DNA from: Patiria miniata
Lineage: Eukaryota > Echinodermata > Asteroidea > Valvatida > Asterinidae
Length of the DNA stretch: 64,000 bases
Assembly (NCBI RefSeq): GCF_015706575.1
Contig: NW_024037064.1
Location: forward strand, 13,245,606 to 13,309,605
Reading direction: 5' to 3'
The number at the start of each line of letters is the position of its first letter. The first letter of the stretch is position 1. This document shows, piece by piece, positions 1 to 12,312 of the stretch. The notes under the pieces are model-generated. The model ran no database searches. It saw only the letters and a program-made list of their open reading frames with translations, and was not told where the DNA came from. The position numbers and the translations under genes were made by a program.

Positions 1-321
1 TGCAACGTGGCAGACAGTGCAAGATTATATAATAGCGAAGTAAATGAAAATTAAAATCACAAAAGCCTAAATTCTCAAGAAATGCAGGGTGTGGTGAAAT
101 ACGGCAGTAACAATTTTGGCAGCACAGAGAGAACAGCCATTTGAAAAAAACAACAACTGCGTCATAGAGGGGTACCGCATCGAATACACAGAAGAGTCTG
201 AGGTTACAAGAACGGTGTACTTCTATATCATATGCCATAAAGCTGTAAGTAACAGTGTGCAGTTGTTGAAAATAGAAATTGACAAAATAATTAAGAAAAA
301 GGTTGAGTTGGGCACAAAAGC
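1..321. other. Unassigned non-coding sequence
   Basis: No coding signal, repeat or RNA gene is recognised before the SGNH-like fragment. A short open frame at 116-352 has no recognised family and is not supported. Confidence 0.3.
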
Positions 322-880
322 ATGGCCAGCAAAGAAGCAAAGGCCGATTTAGGCAAATCAAGGGTTGTTATTTTAGGCCATTCCTTCATTAAACACACAT
401 TTGAGACTAATTTTGGAATAAATAAAGCACAATTAACATTCATTTGCAAAGGAGGCTGGCAAGTTAAAGATGTCCAATCAAGATTGCCATTTCTCAGTGC
501 TCAAAATCCAAAAATTATAATTATGCAACGATAGCAACCCAGATTATGTCGCAAACAAATTGCTGGATACAGCAGTTAAAGCCCGGGAAATGGAAAATTA
601 GTATGTCAGATTCTGTATCGGAACAAAGGACGATTCATTACGTCTGATTCAGAAGCAAGCCAGTGTAATTCTCGGGTAGCTCAGGTTAACGACCTCCTGA
701 AAGAAAAGTGTCCAGAACTTCAAAATATCAAGTATTGGCGTCACCGTGGGTTGACCCAAATTAACACAGAAGAATGGTACAAGTCAATTCTATGGCCAGA
801 TGGCGTTCATCTCGCACCCAGGGGACAATGGAAATATTACAAGTCCATGCGGGGAGCCATTTTGTTTGGTTTAAAAAATT
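322..880 (+). pseudogene. SGNH/GDSL hydrolase-like fragment, broken
   Basis: The first frame (322-534) opens with a block containing ILGHSF, matching the nucleophile block of SGNH-fold hydrolases (GxSx at the N terminus). After several stops and frame changes, similarity returns near 685-870, with a block reading DGVHLAPRGQ, which fits the DxxH catalytic block near the C terminus. Both ends of a ~190-residue SGNH domain are therefore visible, but the reading frame is broken in the middle, so this is a relic. SGNH-like domains of this short type are often found next to tyrosine-recombinase retrotransposon genes in invertebrates. Here it lies just upstream of the DIRS-like gag gene, so it may belong to that element; this is an inference from proximity. 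A host SGNH pseudogene is the alternative. Confidence 0.5.
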
Positions 881-1035
881 AAGGCTGGTCATTACGTCAG
901 TAAGTAACCACTTCAAAAGAACAGAAGCAATGCGGCAACCTACTACTGCTTCAGCAAGGTTCTAATGCTCAAATAATTTGTTCAAATTAGATATCTTAAT
1001 ACCGGGGTGATTAAGTATCTAGAAATCTAGGCTAT

Positions 1036-1226
1036 TAAAAACAAAACAAAAAAAACAAAAAAAGAACAAAGCTGAGAGCGGGGAGCCCTTTCAACTCGGT
1101 TCCAGGTTGCCAGAAGAGCTAAGATGTTCAAAAAGAAGAAAAAAAAAAAAAGTCCGCTAAATATGGACAAACTTTTTAGCGTCAAGTCCGCTAAAAAAAA
1201 AAAAATAAAAAAAAAAAAAATAAAAG
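1036..1226. repeat. A-rich low-complexity tract
   Basis: Long A runs broken by short unique pieces, including two copies of gtccgctaa. It gives a false poly-Phe reading frame on the minus strand. It could be the remains of a poly-A insertion; no coding content. Confidence 0.6.
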
Positions 1227-1722
1227 GTGACAATCGCTTCATAAACGGGTTTCAGCTACATCAATGTCGACCTCGTTAAACAAGGACGGCCGAGGAGTCC
1301 TAGAAGCTGGAAATAGATCAATAGTAAAAGAATATTTATCAATACAGAAATTTTACTACACATTGGAAAAAAAAGGGGAACAAATTACTGCTTTCGTAGA
1401 TAATTGCTTTCGTTACAGATAGCACCTATACAGAATGGAGAAAAAACGTCAGGCACCGAAGACTACCAAAGACAAGACCAACAGCAAGAAACCTCGGACG
1501 AGACATCAATCTAAAAGTTCCGCGGACCAAGGAGGACTGATTGGCACTACCGAACCGTCTCAACGGCAACAGGATGGAATCAACACTCAAGAAAAAGTAG
1601 ACAGGGAATCACAGGCACGCACCGAGCAGGCCACGACAGTACTAGATATAGACAGCAGAGACATGCAACAAACGGTCACAGAGACAGTAGTAACGGCAAT
1701 TCATAAATACCTCAGACAGTTT

Positions 1723-2310
1723 AGCCATTCCTATTGGTCGAGAGCCCGTCACGTGGCCGGTATTAAACGGATGATAAAGACATGGCTAGCTGGTCTTAAA
1801 CACTTTTCCAGTGTCACAATAAAATGTGGACTCCTAAAAATCCAGTGCCTCTTATCGTTTCATTGGTTGAACGTTCACAATCCTCACGTAGGCATGCGCA
1901 ACACTACCAGGGAGTTAGAATTTTATAGTTCTAAATTCAAAACGCAACGCGCCAGGTGCGTTCTGCGCGACATCGCATAGAACATGATACGCGCGCGTCA
2001 ATCTCCATAAAAGGGTTGTTTTCATCTTACTCGCCAGCTGAACACTCCATTATTTAGCAGGAGGGATGATTCAAAAAGCATAAAGTGAATTTGTTGAACA
2101 AAATCGGGATGTTTTGAACGAATTATATGATTTATTTTTACCGAAAAGGTATTTATGAATGGGAATAAATATGTACTCCGTCGGTATTTATCACTCTGTT
2201 TAATACCACTTAGAGTCTGGGTGCTGATAATTACCCTCGCCTCCGGCTCGGGTAATTATCAGCACCCAGACTCTAAGTGGTATTAAACAGAGTGATAAAA
2301 ACCTCCGGAG
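1723..2310. mobile_element. Probable foldback/MITE-like insertion in gag
   Basis: Gag-like coding sequence stops making family sense after about 1722 and resumes near 2310. The intervening 0.6 kb is non-coding, ends in the long palindrome and contains the related 1759-1776 motif. Boundaries are estimated from loss of gag-like sequence only; no target-site duplication was seen. Confidence 0.4.
2187..2299. repeat. Long perfect palindrome (50-bp arms, 13-nt loop)
   Basis: Positions 2187-2236 are the exact reverse complement of 2250-2299, with a 13-nt GC-rich loop (2237-2249). Arms contain ctgggtgctgataattac and its complement. A related motif (ggtattaaac.gatgataa) also occurs at about 1759-1776 in the orientation of the right arm. 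The hairpin lies in a region that interrupts the gag ORF, so it is probably part of a foldback or MITE insertion. No clean target duplication was found. Confidence 0.85.
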
Positions 2311-3237
2311 CACACATTTATTCCCTTATAACAGATCACATCAGACAAGCGGTAAGAACAGAACTAAACAAGCTGTTACCACAACAAACAAGCCAAGCAG
2401 GAAAACAACGACCAGAAGCAGTTACAGCAGTAGGAGATCACACAATTGTACCTGCAGCATCTACTTGGACACCACAAAACCCAAGTGGAGGAATATCAAC
2501 AGCACAAACAAACGCCGTTCTTTCAGCAGCTACTGCAGGTCACGGACAGGGACCAAACTACAGAACATCGAAAGAGACATCGCTGGGTTACGTCAGGATT
2601 GGGACAGGGGCCGAATTCTGACTTATCACCAGTTCCTAACATTGTCAACCTGTATACTGATAGTGCAGGTGAGTCAGTTGGTATTGGAAAGATTGTACCC
2701 GTTTCCGCACCACTAACCTTGGATTTTGCAGTAAACCAGGAAACAAGGGATAACATTTGGGCAAACGAATATGTAGAATTTGGGAGGCTGTTAAACCCAT
2801 CACAAGCAGTTCAGAACAAAATTCTGGTACAAAAAAAAACAGAAAAAAGTGAGATACCGTTGGCTTGGGTACCTATGAGCAAAAAGCTACCTAAGAACAT
2901 CAAAGAATGGATAACTGCATTTGCCATTTTTTCAACGGTTTATACACGAAAGTTTTTATAAGAGAGTTCAAAACTCCTGAAGTATGGAGAAATCGTGAGA
3001 CAAATCGCCGACGAAGAAGGTAATTTCAATTTGTATGATGTAAATTTCAGGAAATTACGGCAAGTCACTGAGCTCCCTTGGAACCACTTTCATACCGAGC
3101 TGTACTTAAAGGCTAAAAGCACAAACAGTGAAAATGAACACAAAGGGAGCCTAAGCAAGTCACAGATGCGTATATTCGGAAACGCACAACAGAATCAAAC
3201 CAAGTGTTGTTTCCGCTACAACAAAACAATCCTGTTG

Positions 3238-3288
3238 GTAAGTGTGACGTCACATGGTTCATAGTGCACTTCCGGCTCCAACTGCAAG
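3238..3288 (+). repeat. Left terminal inverted repeat of ISL2EU-like element
   Basis: gtaagtg at the tip, gacgtca shortly inside, then a 21-bp block at 3268-3288 that is exactly inverted at 12313-12333. Confidence 0.8.
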
Positions 3289-4238
3289 CGAGTCACGAAA
3301 ACGATTGCTACAATGTACGTGTAAAGCGATACATTTTTTGTGGCTCCGACTGGCAACGCTCAATAAAAAGGTAAAACACTTCTATAGTACTTATCTGTTA
3401 TGCACTCAGAACATGTAGAAATGCAGATAAACTCTCCATGCTTAAATCTCTGTAGGCTGAAGATATACTGTAATTTCCGTTTTGAAGTTTTGAAGTTATT
3501 GAAGTGGTAAAAATGTACCAAATATTGAACGAGTGCGGTAAATCAGTGCAACTTATCGTCTGCATGCTAACGTATAGACTTTCTGTGTGAAGTTGTGGTC
3601 GTAATACACGTATGTGTACAAACAAGGTGTTCGCTTGCGCAGTCAAGTAGCGACGACCGATGTTTGTTTGTTTTGTTTTGTTTTGTTATCGATTTTGAAC
3701 TGCCACCAGTCGTCCTCAGAAATATATTTCGGTATGAAAAGCTCTCAGTTTTATAAAATCGTGTTTGAACTCGATTTTATAAATGAGAGAGACCCGACTT
3801 GTAAGTTGTAACGTTGAAAAACACCACCAGTCCACAAGCCTTAGAACCGTTATTCAATGTTTCCATGACATTTTCTCTGGTTGTTTTTTTAAGTTGGCAT
3901 TTCTCTGGAAAACTATGGATTGAAAATTGCAAGTGTCCCAAAACTGACCTCGCTGCACCATAGACCTAGTCTATTTGTCTACATCCATTGGTAGTTAGTA
4001 TGACATGTGATAAATTTAGATCAAACTTTTTGATTGGCAGTCATAGTTGTGAGTTCAAAAGTTATTATTTTTTCATTGCCCGTAAAGATGGCTTACATAA
4101 AATTTCCTGACGTAAAGTGGGAACTATCTATAATGTTCTGCTACTTCACTCTCATTTTGTGAAAACAGGTCACATCAGCTTCTGTATGGGTTGGTTTTGT
4201 TATTAATGGTCACTTTTAAATTTAATTCATATCTTTAG

Positions 4239-5946
4239 GCAAGAAGACTTCATTCTGAAAGGATGGTCAAGGGTTTGCAGCTGGCATTTTCTGCATGAAA
4301 AAGGTGTTGGGCCGGTTCGATTCCCATGGAATGAAGGCAAATATTTCAACTTTCCAAGTCCAGAGAAACGGTAAGACATAAATGTATGAAAGCATCATTT
4401 AGAGGCACAAACTTTGTTTCAACTGGTCCCTCTAGTTTATTTCATTGTTAAAAAAATCATGAAGGTTGTGTTAGTGTGTTGTTGGGGACGAGAAATTATC
4501 AAGATGATGTGAAATGTTTGTATTATGATTACCAGATCACTAGTTTCATTTTCATGAATCTAGAAAAGATTTTTTGTTTAGTTTCTAAGAACAAATTTAT
4601 ACATGAGCAAGGATTTTTGTCTGAAAGTGTTGTTTGTTTATTAAGGGAACAATAGTGTGAAGACCCAGTTTTCACCAAATGGTTGGATGCTGGCTGTTGG
4701 CGACTAGGTTCACACACTGTTTTCCCAATTAATAAATAACCTTTACATGAAAGTAATGGTTAAAACTTTCAAATTTGTTTAATTTAATTGTTTTCATTAT
4801 TATTGTTTCTTTTTGTTCCAAAGGAAAACAAGAGTTTACAAAAGAGGTAAACAAGGCACACAGCCTACTGCAGCACCAGAAAATCTAGAAAATCCACTTT
4901 TGCTGCTAGCAGATACAGCTCTTAATAAACAGGAGGAAGAAGACCAATCAGGATTTCAAAATACCAGTGTTGTTTTGTTACAAGTAGAGAATGAAATCTT
5001 GAAACAGGAGAATGAAAACCTTACCAAAGAACTAAACTTGAAGAGGCAAAGATTTTCTTTTTCTGACATTGAAAAGAGTCAAGTCACGGTTAGGTATTAC
5101 ACTGGCTTACCAGATGCTGCAACAGTAAGGCTTTTATGTGACCTTCTTGAAAGGTTTTCATTGAAATATCACAGTAACTGGGTTGTTGAAAAATTTTCGC
5201 TTCTAGATCAGTTGTTCATAACATTGATGAAACTGAGATTAAACATTGGGCATGAAGATATAGCTACTAGATTTAACTGCAGTAGGCCAACTGTAAGTAA
5301 TGTGTTTAACACTATCATTAGTGCATTGTACAATATCTTGTATGTTGGCATGATGGAAAATAACATTCCATCAAGATCCAAAAATGCAATGTCTATGCCT
5401 TCGTGCTTTAGTAAGTTTCCCAATTGTCGAATTGTGCTCGATTGTACGGAAATATCAGTAGACAATACTGAACAACTAGATGCACAGTGTAGCCTATACA
5501 GTAACTACAAAGGTAGAACCACTTTGAAGTCTTTGATAGGGGTTGCACCCAATGGTGTAATCACTTTTGCTAGTAATCTATATGGAGGGAGTGTGTCAGA
5601 CAAGGCAATAACCTTAGATTGTGGTATTCTGGACCAGCTTGAAGAAGGAGACATGATCTTGGCAGATAAAGGTTTTCTGATTCACGACATTCTTCCTCAA
5701 GGCGTGTCACTGAATGTTCCATCACTTCTCCTAAATGGCCAGTTCACCAAAACAGAGGCACACAATAACAAACTCATTGCATGTGCCCGCATCCACGTTG
5801 AAAGGGCAATTCAGAGGGTCAAAATTTTCGCAATTTTTCGCAATTTTGGATCATATTCCGTATCAGTTCAAGAGCCAAGCTGATAAAATATTCAAATGTT
5901 GTGTTTGTCTTACTAACTTTCAAACACCTATCCTTCGTGAAATTTA
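4239..5946 (+). pseudogene. ISL2EU-like transposase (THAP + DDE_Tnp_4), frameshifted
   Basis: Exon 4239-4370 encodes the second half of a THAP zinc finger (RVCSWHF, then VRFPW and NFPSPEK). Intron 4371-4823 has GT/AG ends and joins in phase to the main exon 4824-5883. That exon has a Leu/Glu-rich coiled segment (VLLQVENEILKQENENL), a helix-turn-helix-like region (HEDIATRFNCSRPTVSNVF) and a DDE_Tnp_4 catalytic core: LDCTEI (first D), MILADKGF (second D) and RIHVERAI (E). This is the cut-and-paste transposase of the element. Near 5825-5850 a short tandem duplication (tttcgcaa/tttttcgcaatttt) shifts the frame; the family C terminus (ADKIF..CVCLTNFQ.PI) continues in another frame to 5946. The first THAP exon with the CxxC pair was not found. 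Family call is firm. Confidence 0.85.
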
Positions 5947-8413
5947 AGAATAGAGAAATTAACGATGATGCCTCTTTTAAAGGACACCTGAAACGTTAAT
6001 TTTCTTAACTGCAATTCTTAAAAATGCACTTTTTTGTTCCATTTAGCCTTATACTTATTTTTCAACTTGCCATTTTTCAAGAGTATTTTGGGGCTTTTTT
6101 TTTTGGTTTTTAGGCTTATGAGAATTTCCATATTCATGACCAAAAGTGTGATGTCATGCCAGGAAGAAACCTCAATGTTACAATGGTTTGTGCACAAAAA
6201 GTTGCCAGATTTTTGGACATTTCGCTGTTGTAAACTTTCTTTTCTTTAATGATTTGTTGTGTCAGTTTATGGCAGTAAGCCAATGAGCAAACTTTTCTCA
6301 CAAATGTTTTCAATGAGCAAATTTTGGGGTTCTGACATGACACTATGGCAAACAGTGACCTCAGTTGTCTGGAAAAGCATGGGCAATTTGAAACGTTTAA
6401 ATAAGTGCACTTTCCAATAAAGGTAACCAATAAGGGATGTCAACTAATTTTCATACACTTAACAGACCAGTCAGAATGAAGGATTCAAGTTTGCTTGAAG
6501 ATCAATTTAATTGCTTCTATGAAAAGCTATGATTGCAAAAAGAGGGAAACTCACTTTTGACAGCCATTTTCACCTACTTGTTGAGCATATTTCAAAAACC
6601 CAATTTAATGCAATTAAAATATTGATCTTTAAACATAAGTCATGAAAAAATGATTGAAAATGCATGTTTTGTCTCTGAGATTACGGTAGTGTAAAAATGT
6701 CATGTGGCAAACCCGTTTGTCCACGGACGACAGCTTTATTCCATCCGCTTGATTGAGCTCCAGAGCTTGATTTGAGACAACAGTGATTTTGGTGACTGGT
6801 ATCCGATTGTAAGCATTACAACACTGTTCTTGCAATTCAAAACTTTTTTTTTACCACGCATGGTTAAAGTAAATTTTAATACCATTAAATTTAATATTGT
6901 GCTGTCCAAAAAGGGTTTCCTTCTTTTTGCACCACCCTGTATACAGTAAACTGGGAAGAAAAACAATTATAGCTTATCACTGAGGAGTCTAGTTAATATA
7001 AATTATAAATAGAATATTAGTTTAAGATAATATATTAATATACATGTATATAATTAAGAATATAAATATGAAAACAGTTCCTAAAATAGAAATTATCAAT
7101 TGTTAATTATTGGAATCTTTATTTACAATTAAATTAAGTTATTTTTTTTTAAACATATTTTCATCATGTTGATTTTTGTATTATGTTTACATAAACCCTT
7201 TGCGTATCAGTTAGGGCAAGACCAAATACAAAAATTGGGGATCAGGTTGGCATAGCGGTATCTTCCCTGCCTTTCACCTATGAGGACCCTAGTTCAAAAG
7301 ACCCATGTACTGATGATGTCAGGGCTTGTTTACATCGTTGCAGAAGAATGGGAAACCATTGTGTAGCTGCACAACTGTCGGAAATACGGTACCCAGGTAC
7401 AGCACTTAAGCAATGCAGTAAACAAACCGTGACGTCTTCAATACATGGGTCTATTCCACTTTGGACTTAGGCCTCACATGTGGATTGAGTCTTGATTTCA
7501 TGGGTTTTCACCATCTGGGGTTTTCCTCCCACATCTAAAACTGAACATTTCTTTGTCGTCTTCTCTTCACACAGGTTTCTTCAGGCTATGGGCTACATTG
7601 CTATAATTACTTTGAGGATTCCTGTGTTTCATTTCCAGAAAGATATAGTAATTATTGTAATAATAATTCTAATAAATGAATACATTACAGAGGGATAGTT
7701 TTCTGTAAAAACCAACATTCAAGTAGAGAACTTTGACCCAGTATCCACTACAAAGGCTGATCACGTGATTTCGTGAGAAAGAAGATACAGCAGGACCACA
7801 GTATATCGGCCGAATATAATGAATTGCATACACTTGCTCACAAATTTACAGTGTAAAAGTTTGATTATTCAACTGGACCAATTTAAAAAGAAATAGGTCA
7901 CAATTTAAACTTTTAAAAGGGATGGTACAGCCTTGGATTGTCAGAAAAACAGTGCCAGATAACAACATGTTTTGTAATGGTTTTTGTACATGTTACAATG
8001 CATTAAAGAGTGGTTTGCAAGAGCCACTCTCATCAAATCAAGTGCAATTTCCTCAAAGATGACACAGCATTTCAGTCAGAAATATTTTTCAGGACATATG
8101 GTACCAGTAATACAGGCAATAATAATGGAAACTTATAACGCGCCATGTCTGTCATACATGACACTCCTGGTGCCGTAATTATCGTAACAAGTGGCGATTG
8201 TAAAGATTGATTTATGAGAAAGGAACTATACCAATTTAAGATTCTTTTTTTTTTCTTTGATGATAATCACAAATCCTCTACCATGTTTTTAAAGTGAGTC
8301 TTCCACATATGAGGTACATCAGACTAAACAATTAGTACCTGCCCCGTCAAAACTGTGATCCTCTATGATTCTGGCAAGACAAAATGAAATGTAACATTTA
8401 AGCACTCATTTAT
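5947..8413. other. Non-coding interior between the two ISL2EU genes
   Basis: No coding exons recognised. AT-rich, containing one tRNA-derived SINE (about 7238-7690). The two genes converge on this region, so it should hold both 3' untranslated regions. Confidence 0.5.
7238..7690 (+). mobile_element. tRNA-derived SINE
   Basis: The head reads ggttggcatagcggtat, matching a pol III A box, followed about 35 bases later by tagttcaaaag, a degraded B box. A ~350-bp body follows, including a cctcccac-containing segment often seen in SINE cores, and a tail of taataat repeats. Length and layout fit a tRNA-head SINE inserted in the ISL2EU element. The B box has mutated away from ggttcgaatcc, so it is an old copy. 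Confidence 0.6.
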
Positions 8414-8954
8414 TCAACTTCCTAAGACAGTTGGAAGAAGAATCTTTCGATGAAACTGTGTGAGAATTGGAATATTTGAAGCCCATGTTGGATCTTTTTG
8501 GATCCTGATACAATGGTACTCCGTTGGTGTCCACACAAAAAAGTCACATGCTGTTGCGCCAGTTTATGTGGAGAGCACCTTGTACTTGGTGCCAATATTT
8601 ATGAGTCTCTTTTAGCTTCAGCATACCAGGGGCTGCAGTTGGGTCATTAAACAAAAAGAAATCTTTCTTCATTGCCAACTCAATCAAAGGTGTAGCCCTT
8701 GCACTCCACGGACACTTAACTTCCACAATTAAGTCCTTGCTGACTTGACCATCAGGAGATGCCCCAAGTTGTCCATTTTCCATGATAAACAGGCCTGTTG
8801 GCTGAACATCACATCCGCTGAGTGCTGAATACTTCTCCAAAGCTATGTCCTCATGATTCACTCCCCACTGAATAGCCTGTAATCAACAGAAGTAATTATA
8901 GAATAACAGTGTGAGGAATCGTTCTAAACTGTCAGACGACTAGGTTAAGGGCTA

Positions 8955-9139
8955 CAGCGGCGTAGCCAAAAATCCTAACAGTGTTTCTTCCCCAAAAGTG
9001 TAATTAACTGTGAAAAAGGGGGAGGCTTAAATCAGAGCTAATGTCATGATTTTCCCCTGCTGGCCCTCCCACTGAAAGCTAGCCCCCCCCCCCACCCCAC
9101 CTGTGCCCCCTTACCGAAAAAGTCCTGGCTACGCTGCTG
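8955..9139. mobile_element. hAT-type MITE, 185 bp
   Basis: Inverted ends cagcggcgtagcc and ggctacgctgctg, flanked by a perfect 8-bp duplication aagggcta (8947-8954 and 9140-9147). The 8-bp duplication and cagNggcgtagc-type tip are hAT-like. It sits in the last intron of the YqaJ gene and contains a C-rich run. Confidence 0.85.
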
Positions 9140-10439
9140 AAGGGCTAGCTGCTGTTTATGGACTAAGCCAAAGGTGAGGTTTCATTAACTGCGGCCAGCC
9201 ACCAACCCAGTCAATAATAACCATCACTGTATATACATGTATTCTTTTATTTTGCTGAAATGCCAACTTAATAAAAACAAATAGTGTGTACATAAAACAA
9301 TATCAGTTACTCACTGAAGATCGTCCTGCTGACCCATATTCGCCTCTGAGTGTCTTTAACAAGGATGGTGGAGTGGAGTTTCTCCTCACAGCACCAAGAA
9401 CTGCACCAAAGTTGCTGGATGTCAGTCGATTTTGTTCATACGCAAACCTACACATCAAGAAATGAAAATAACAATTAAATATGTCTGGTTTTTTTTACTT
9501 GCATGCCCAAAGACATCACTCTTAAAAATTGCACTTCAGTTCTCTTGTGCTTGCAATCCAGATTTATAAAGTAAATAGTCATTTCACTTTACATAGGAAT
9601 ACAAAACTGTATTGTCCTCGGTAAAAGTAGCATTTAATTTGTTTACTAATGAAAAATCTGTTTGAAAAGTGAAACAACAACTATAAAATGCTTACCACAA
9701 AGCATTATGACGTTGACCAACAGTAGTCCTTTCAATCACCTTGACATCCTCTTCACAAACAGCCATGTGTTCTACTACATACTCTACTTTGTCCGGGGCA
9801 TGTTCAAATTCAGGTGTGCTTGTTATAAAAGCGTAGCTTTTTACTTGTTTGACCTATTGAAAAAGTTGCATAAAAGTCTGTTAGTGAACATTTAAGTCCA
9901 GAATGTGGTGTTGATTGGGTGGAGAACCCACAAACCAACCCTGAAGAAAATATACTGACATGCGGCAAAGGTGATAGTTTGAACAATGCTGCCACTGATT
10001 TCACACAGTTAGGGAAGCATTACACCTAAATCAAACAACATTTTAAAATTGTCTTTATTTTAGTGCATGCACTCTATTTGGTCATTGTGCATGATTACAA
10101 TATTTAATTTTTGTTTAAATACTCTTTTACTTTTAAAACTACCAGTGAAATTAATACGGTTAATTATTGACCACAATCTTACCACTTCAGGTTCTTTGGA
10201 AAGGATCCACCCAATCCCAGTGAATCTTGCTAGCAAGGAAACTCTCTGTAATAGCCACTCCCTATCCTCCTCTTCCACAAGTCTTTTTATTCCAGCTGAA
10301 AAATCATGAAAATTAAATTACTTGTAAGAAATTTCATCCACTATCTCTACAACAGAGTTTAATGCCACATCATCAGGGGGTTGGGGAAACGGTGTGTAAC
10401 ATTGTGTGTTGGCAGGCACAGGTTTGTGGTACAATCAAC

Positions 10440-10783
10440 ATTTCAAATTGCTTTAATAAATCACAGCGCTTACAATAGGCGCATTTTAAAACGCTGATCA
10501 TTGGGCACACTTAATCCTTCCTGAAACTTTCTCAACTCCCTGGGGAGCATACAACCTCAAGCTGCTACTGAGCGCTAAGGGATTAATCAAACACCATGCC
10601 ATCTTGGCCCTTGCAGGTTCCCATTTATACACATGGGCGAAGAAGAACAACTTATGCTAAAGGGTCTTGCTCAAGGACACAAACTTCACAGCTGGCCTGG
10701 CCGGGATTCGAACCCACATTCTGATGACTCAGCCACCAGAACATGAGTCGGGTGTACTAGACAGCTCGGCCATGACACCCGAC
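10440..10783 (-). mobile_element. tRNA-derived SINE, minus strand
   Basis: On the minus strand the head begins near 10780 with tggccgagctgtctag (A box with extended D-arm spacing as in Leu/Ser-type tRNAs) and, after ~45 bases, gggttcgaatcc (perfect B box near 10707-10718). It is followed by ccttgagcaagaccctt, a segment common in tRNA-derived SINEs, and ends around 10440. It lies in an intron of the SWIM-YqaJ gene, just past exon 2. The tRNA-like head is SINE-derived, not a working tRNA gene. Confidence 0.75.
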
Positions 10784-12312
10784 ACACAAAGAATCCCTTT
10801 ATTCCTAAATTACCTGTACTTGTGCTTGGAGTCAGCTGTGAAAGTCTCTTCGTTGGGGTTTCTTGGGATTTGCAGGGTTTGGGGCGGGACCACTTGCACT
10901 CAAGATCAGTTCTTGAAACATTCTTTTGAATCCATAGGAGGAGCGCTGCCATGTGGTGACATCTGTCCTGGCCCACTGGGCATTCACATGATGAAAAAGT
11001 GACCATCTGCTCAGAAACCTGCAACTAAAAGATTGAAAAACGAAAATTAAAATAATGATGACTGTTACATGCGATTCACTTAAATTGACTACAAGGTTAA
11101 TATTTTCCAATGAAGTTGACACCAAATTGGGGTACTTGCAAATTGTAGAAGTAATTAAGATTATCTTTTCAAAGTGCACAGTTAAAAAGTTCTTATGGGT
11201 GTTTGTACAGTTCTCCAATATGTCTGCACAATTATATCCCCAAAAGAAACTGTCTGCCTCCGATCCTCCAACAAAATTGAGTACCTTGCAAGTTATGAAC
11301 GATTAAAATTGTGTGTTTTAAAATCTTAAGCTAATTTCACCATAATGCATTTTGGAAAAGTAAAGTGGTAAGGATTTAACCAGTTAAATTTCCCCGGCAG
11401 GTAGGCCTAGTTTGATTTAATACTTGTATAGGCCTTCCCAAAAATGTACATGGTAGAAAATAGGTAGTAGTCTGCATTCACTGTTTGGAATTTAGCCTAA
11501 ATAAAATAGCCTAAAAGCTAGCCTTTTCACTTGGTAAAGTACTACATGTAATTGTAATGATTCATTCAGTTAATTGGTTTTTTTTCGCCATGACAACTGA
11601 TATAATAATTAAGGATATAAATTAAAAGTGTCAATTTTCAAAAACAAGTATGGTACTTCTGAAACCAGGCTATGAATGTGGGGCCCGCAGTTCCGGAACC
11701 TTAGTGTTCTTGTACAATACGTGGGGACAGACAGTAACTGTGTCTAAGTAGAGCTACGAGAGGGATAAGTGGTCATAACCTCAGTGACTTTATCATGATG
11801 ATGTGTGTTTGGTTGCAAACATTGTGAAATCAATACTCTGGTTTCTACAATCTATTCTAAAGCTGTTGGAAGCAGTACTAACAATTGGTGTCTAGCAACC
11901 TGTCCCTTGGCCTTCCCTATGCCGAATTACAAACAAAGTAATAACGGTAACTTTATAATAATTTAGAAATAAAAGTAAGCAAAACGTGTACATTCGCCTA
12001 TCAATGAATGTCTAACGTTAGTGACCAGCCCTAGACGCTTGCGCTTACCTCCACTCTATAACTTCGCTGCTTCATTGAAGCCTGAACCTTCCCCATGATC
12101 ATACCGCCTGGTTGAACTTGAACAAACAGCACTCTCCCCGATTTCAAGACATTTTCGGCCTTCTTAAGTCGCTCTGGATGATCCTTAAAAAAACTACAAA
12201 GAGTAAAACACGACACCGGTTCCATTTACTCGGTATTGTAAACAAAAAACAGCTGATTGTGTTGACAGACGACCTTTGACATGTTTGACAGTACACGTTC
12301 TATTTCGCCAAA

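Larger units (their letters stand above)
1435..3237 (+). pseudogene. DIRS-like gag-type ORF, broken
   Basis: The N-terminal part (1435 to about 1722) is a basic, Lys/Arg-rich stretch followed by a helical segment. After a ~570-bp stretch that looks inserted, the protein resumes near 2310 in frame 3 and shifts to frame 1 near 2615. Conserved DIRS gag features follow: IWANEYVEFGRLL around 2755-2793, a WITAF..F..VYT segment around 2908-2945, then LLKYGEIVRQIADEEGNF near 2975-3030 and a PW..FH.EL.LKA segment near 3075. A TAA at 2959-2961 interrupts the frame. A CFRYNK segment near 3208-3225 begins the expected Cys/His region, which is then cut by the ISL2EU-like element; its continuation is at 12351. 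This is the structural (nucleic-acid-binding) protein of the retrotransposon. Confident as DIRS gag, not functional. Confidence 0.75.
8414..12225 (-). pseudogene. SWIM zinc finger-YqaJ nuclease gene of ISL2EU-like element, frameshifted
   Basis: Six exons with GT/AG sites on the minus strand: 12225-12049 (start Met, MEPVSCF), 11018-10814, 10295-10183, 9853-9696, 9447-9315 and 8876-8414. Exon 2 has a SWIM-type zinc finger (CECPVGQDRCHHMAALLLW) and the typical downstream CKWSRP segment. Exons 4-5 join through a split Trp codon and carry RLTSSNFG. Exon 6 has the YqaJ core: LGASPDG, IVEVKCP (ExK) and QVQGALHI, i.e. D, E-x-K and Q of the lambda-exonuclease-like fold. One extra base near 8562 shifts the frame; the family continuation (CDFFVWTP) is in the next frame and stops at 8414-8416. 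The protein is expected to be an accessory DNA exonuclease of the transposon; its exact role is not known. The domain call is firm; exon 3 is less certain. Confidence 0.8.

Noticed and set aside
1027..1242. Poly-Phe membrane-like ORF on minus
   Set aside because: Translation of an A-rich tract; no start context or family.
10686..10783. tRNA gene on minus strand (good A and B boxes)
   Set aside because: No acceptor stem closure and a SINE body follows directly; it is the head of a tRNA-derived SINE.
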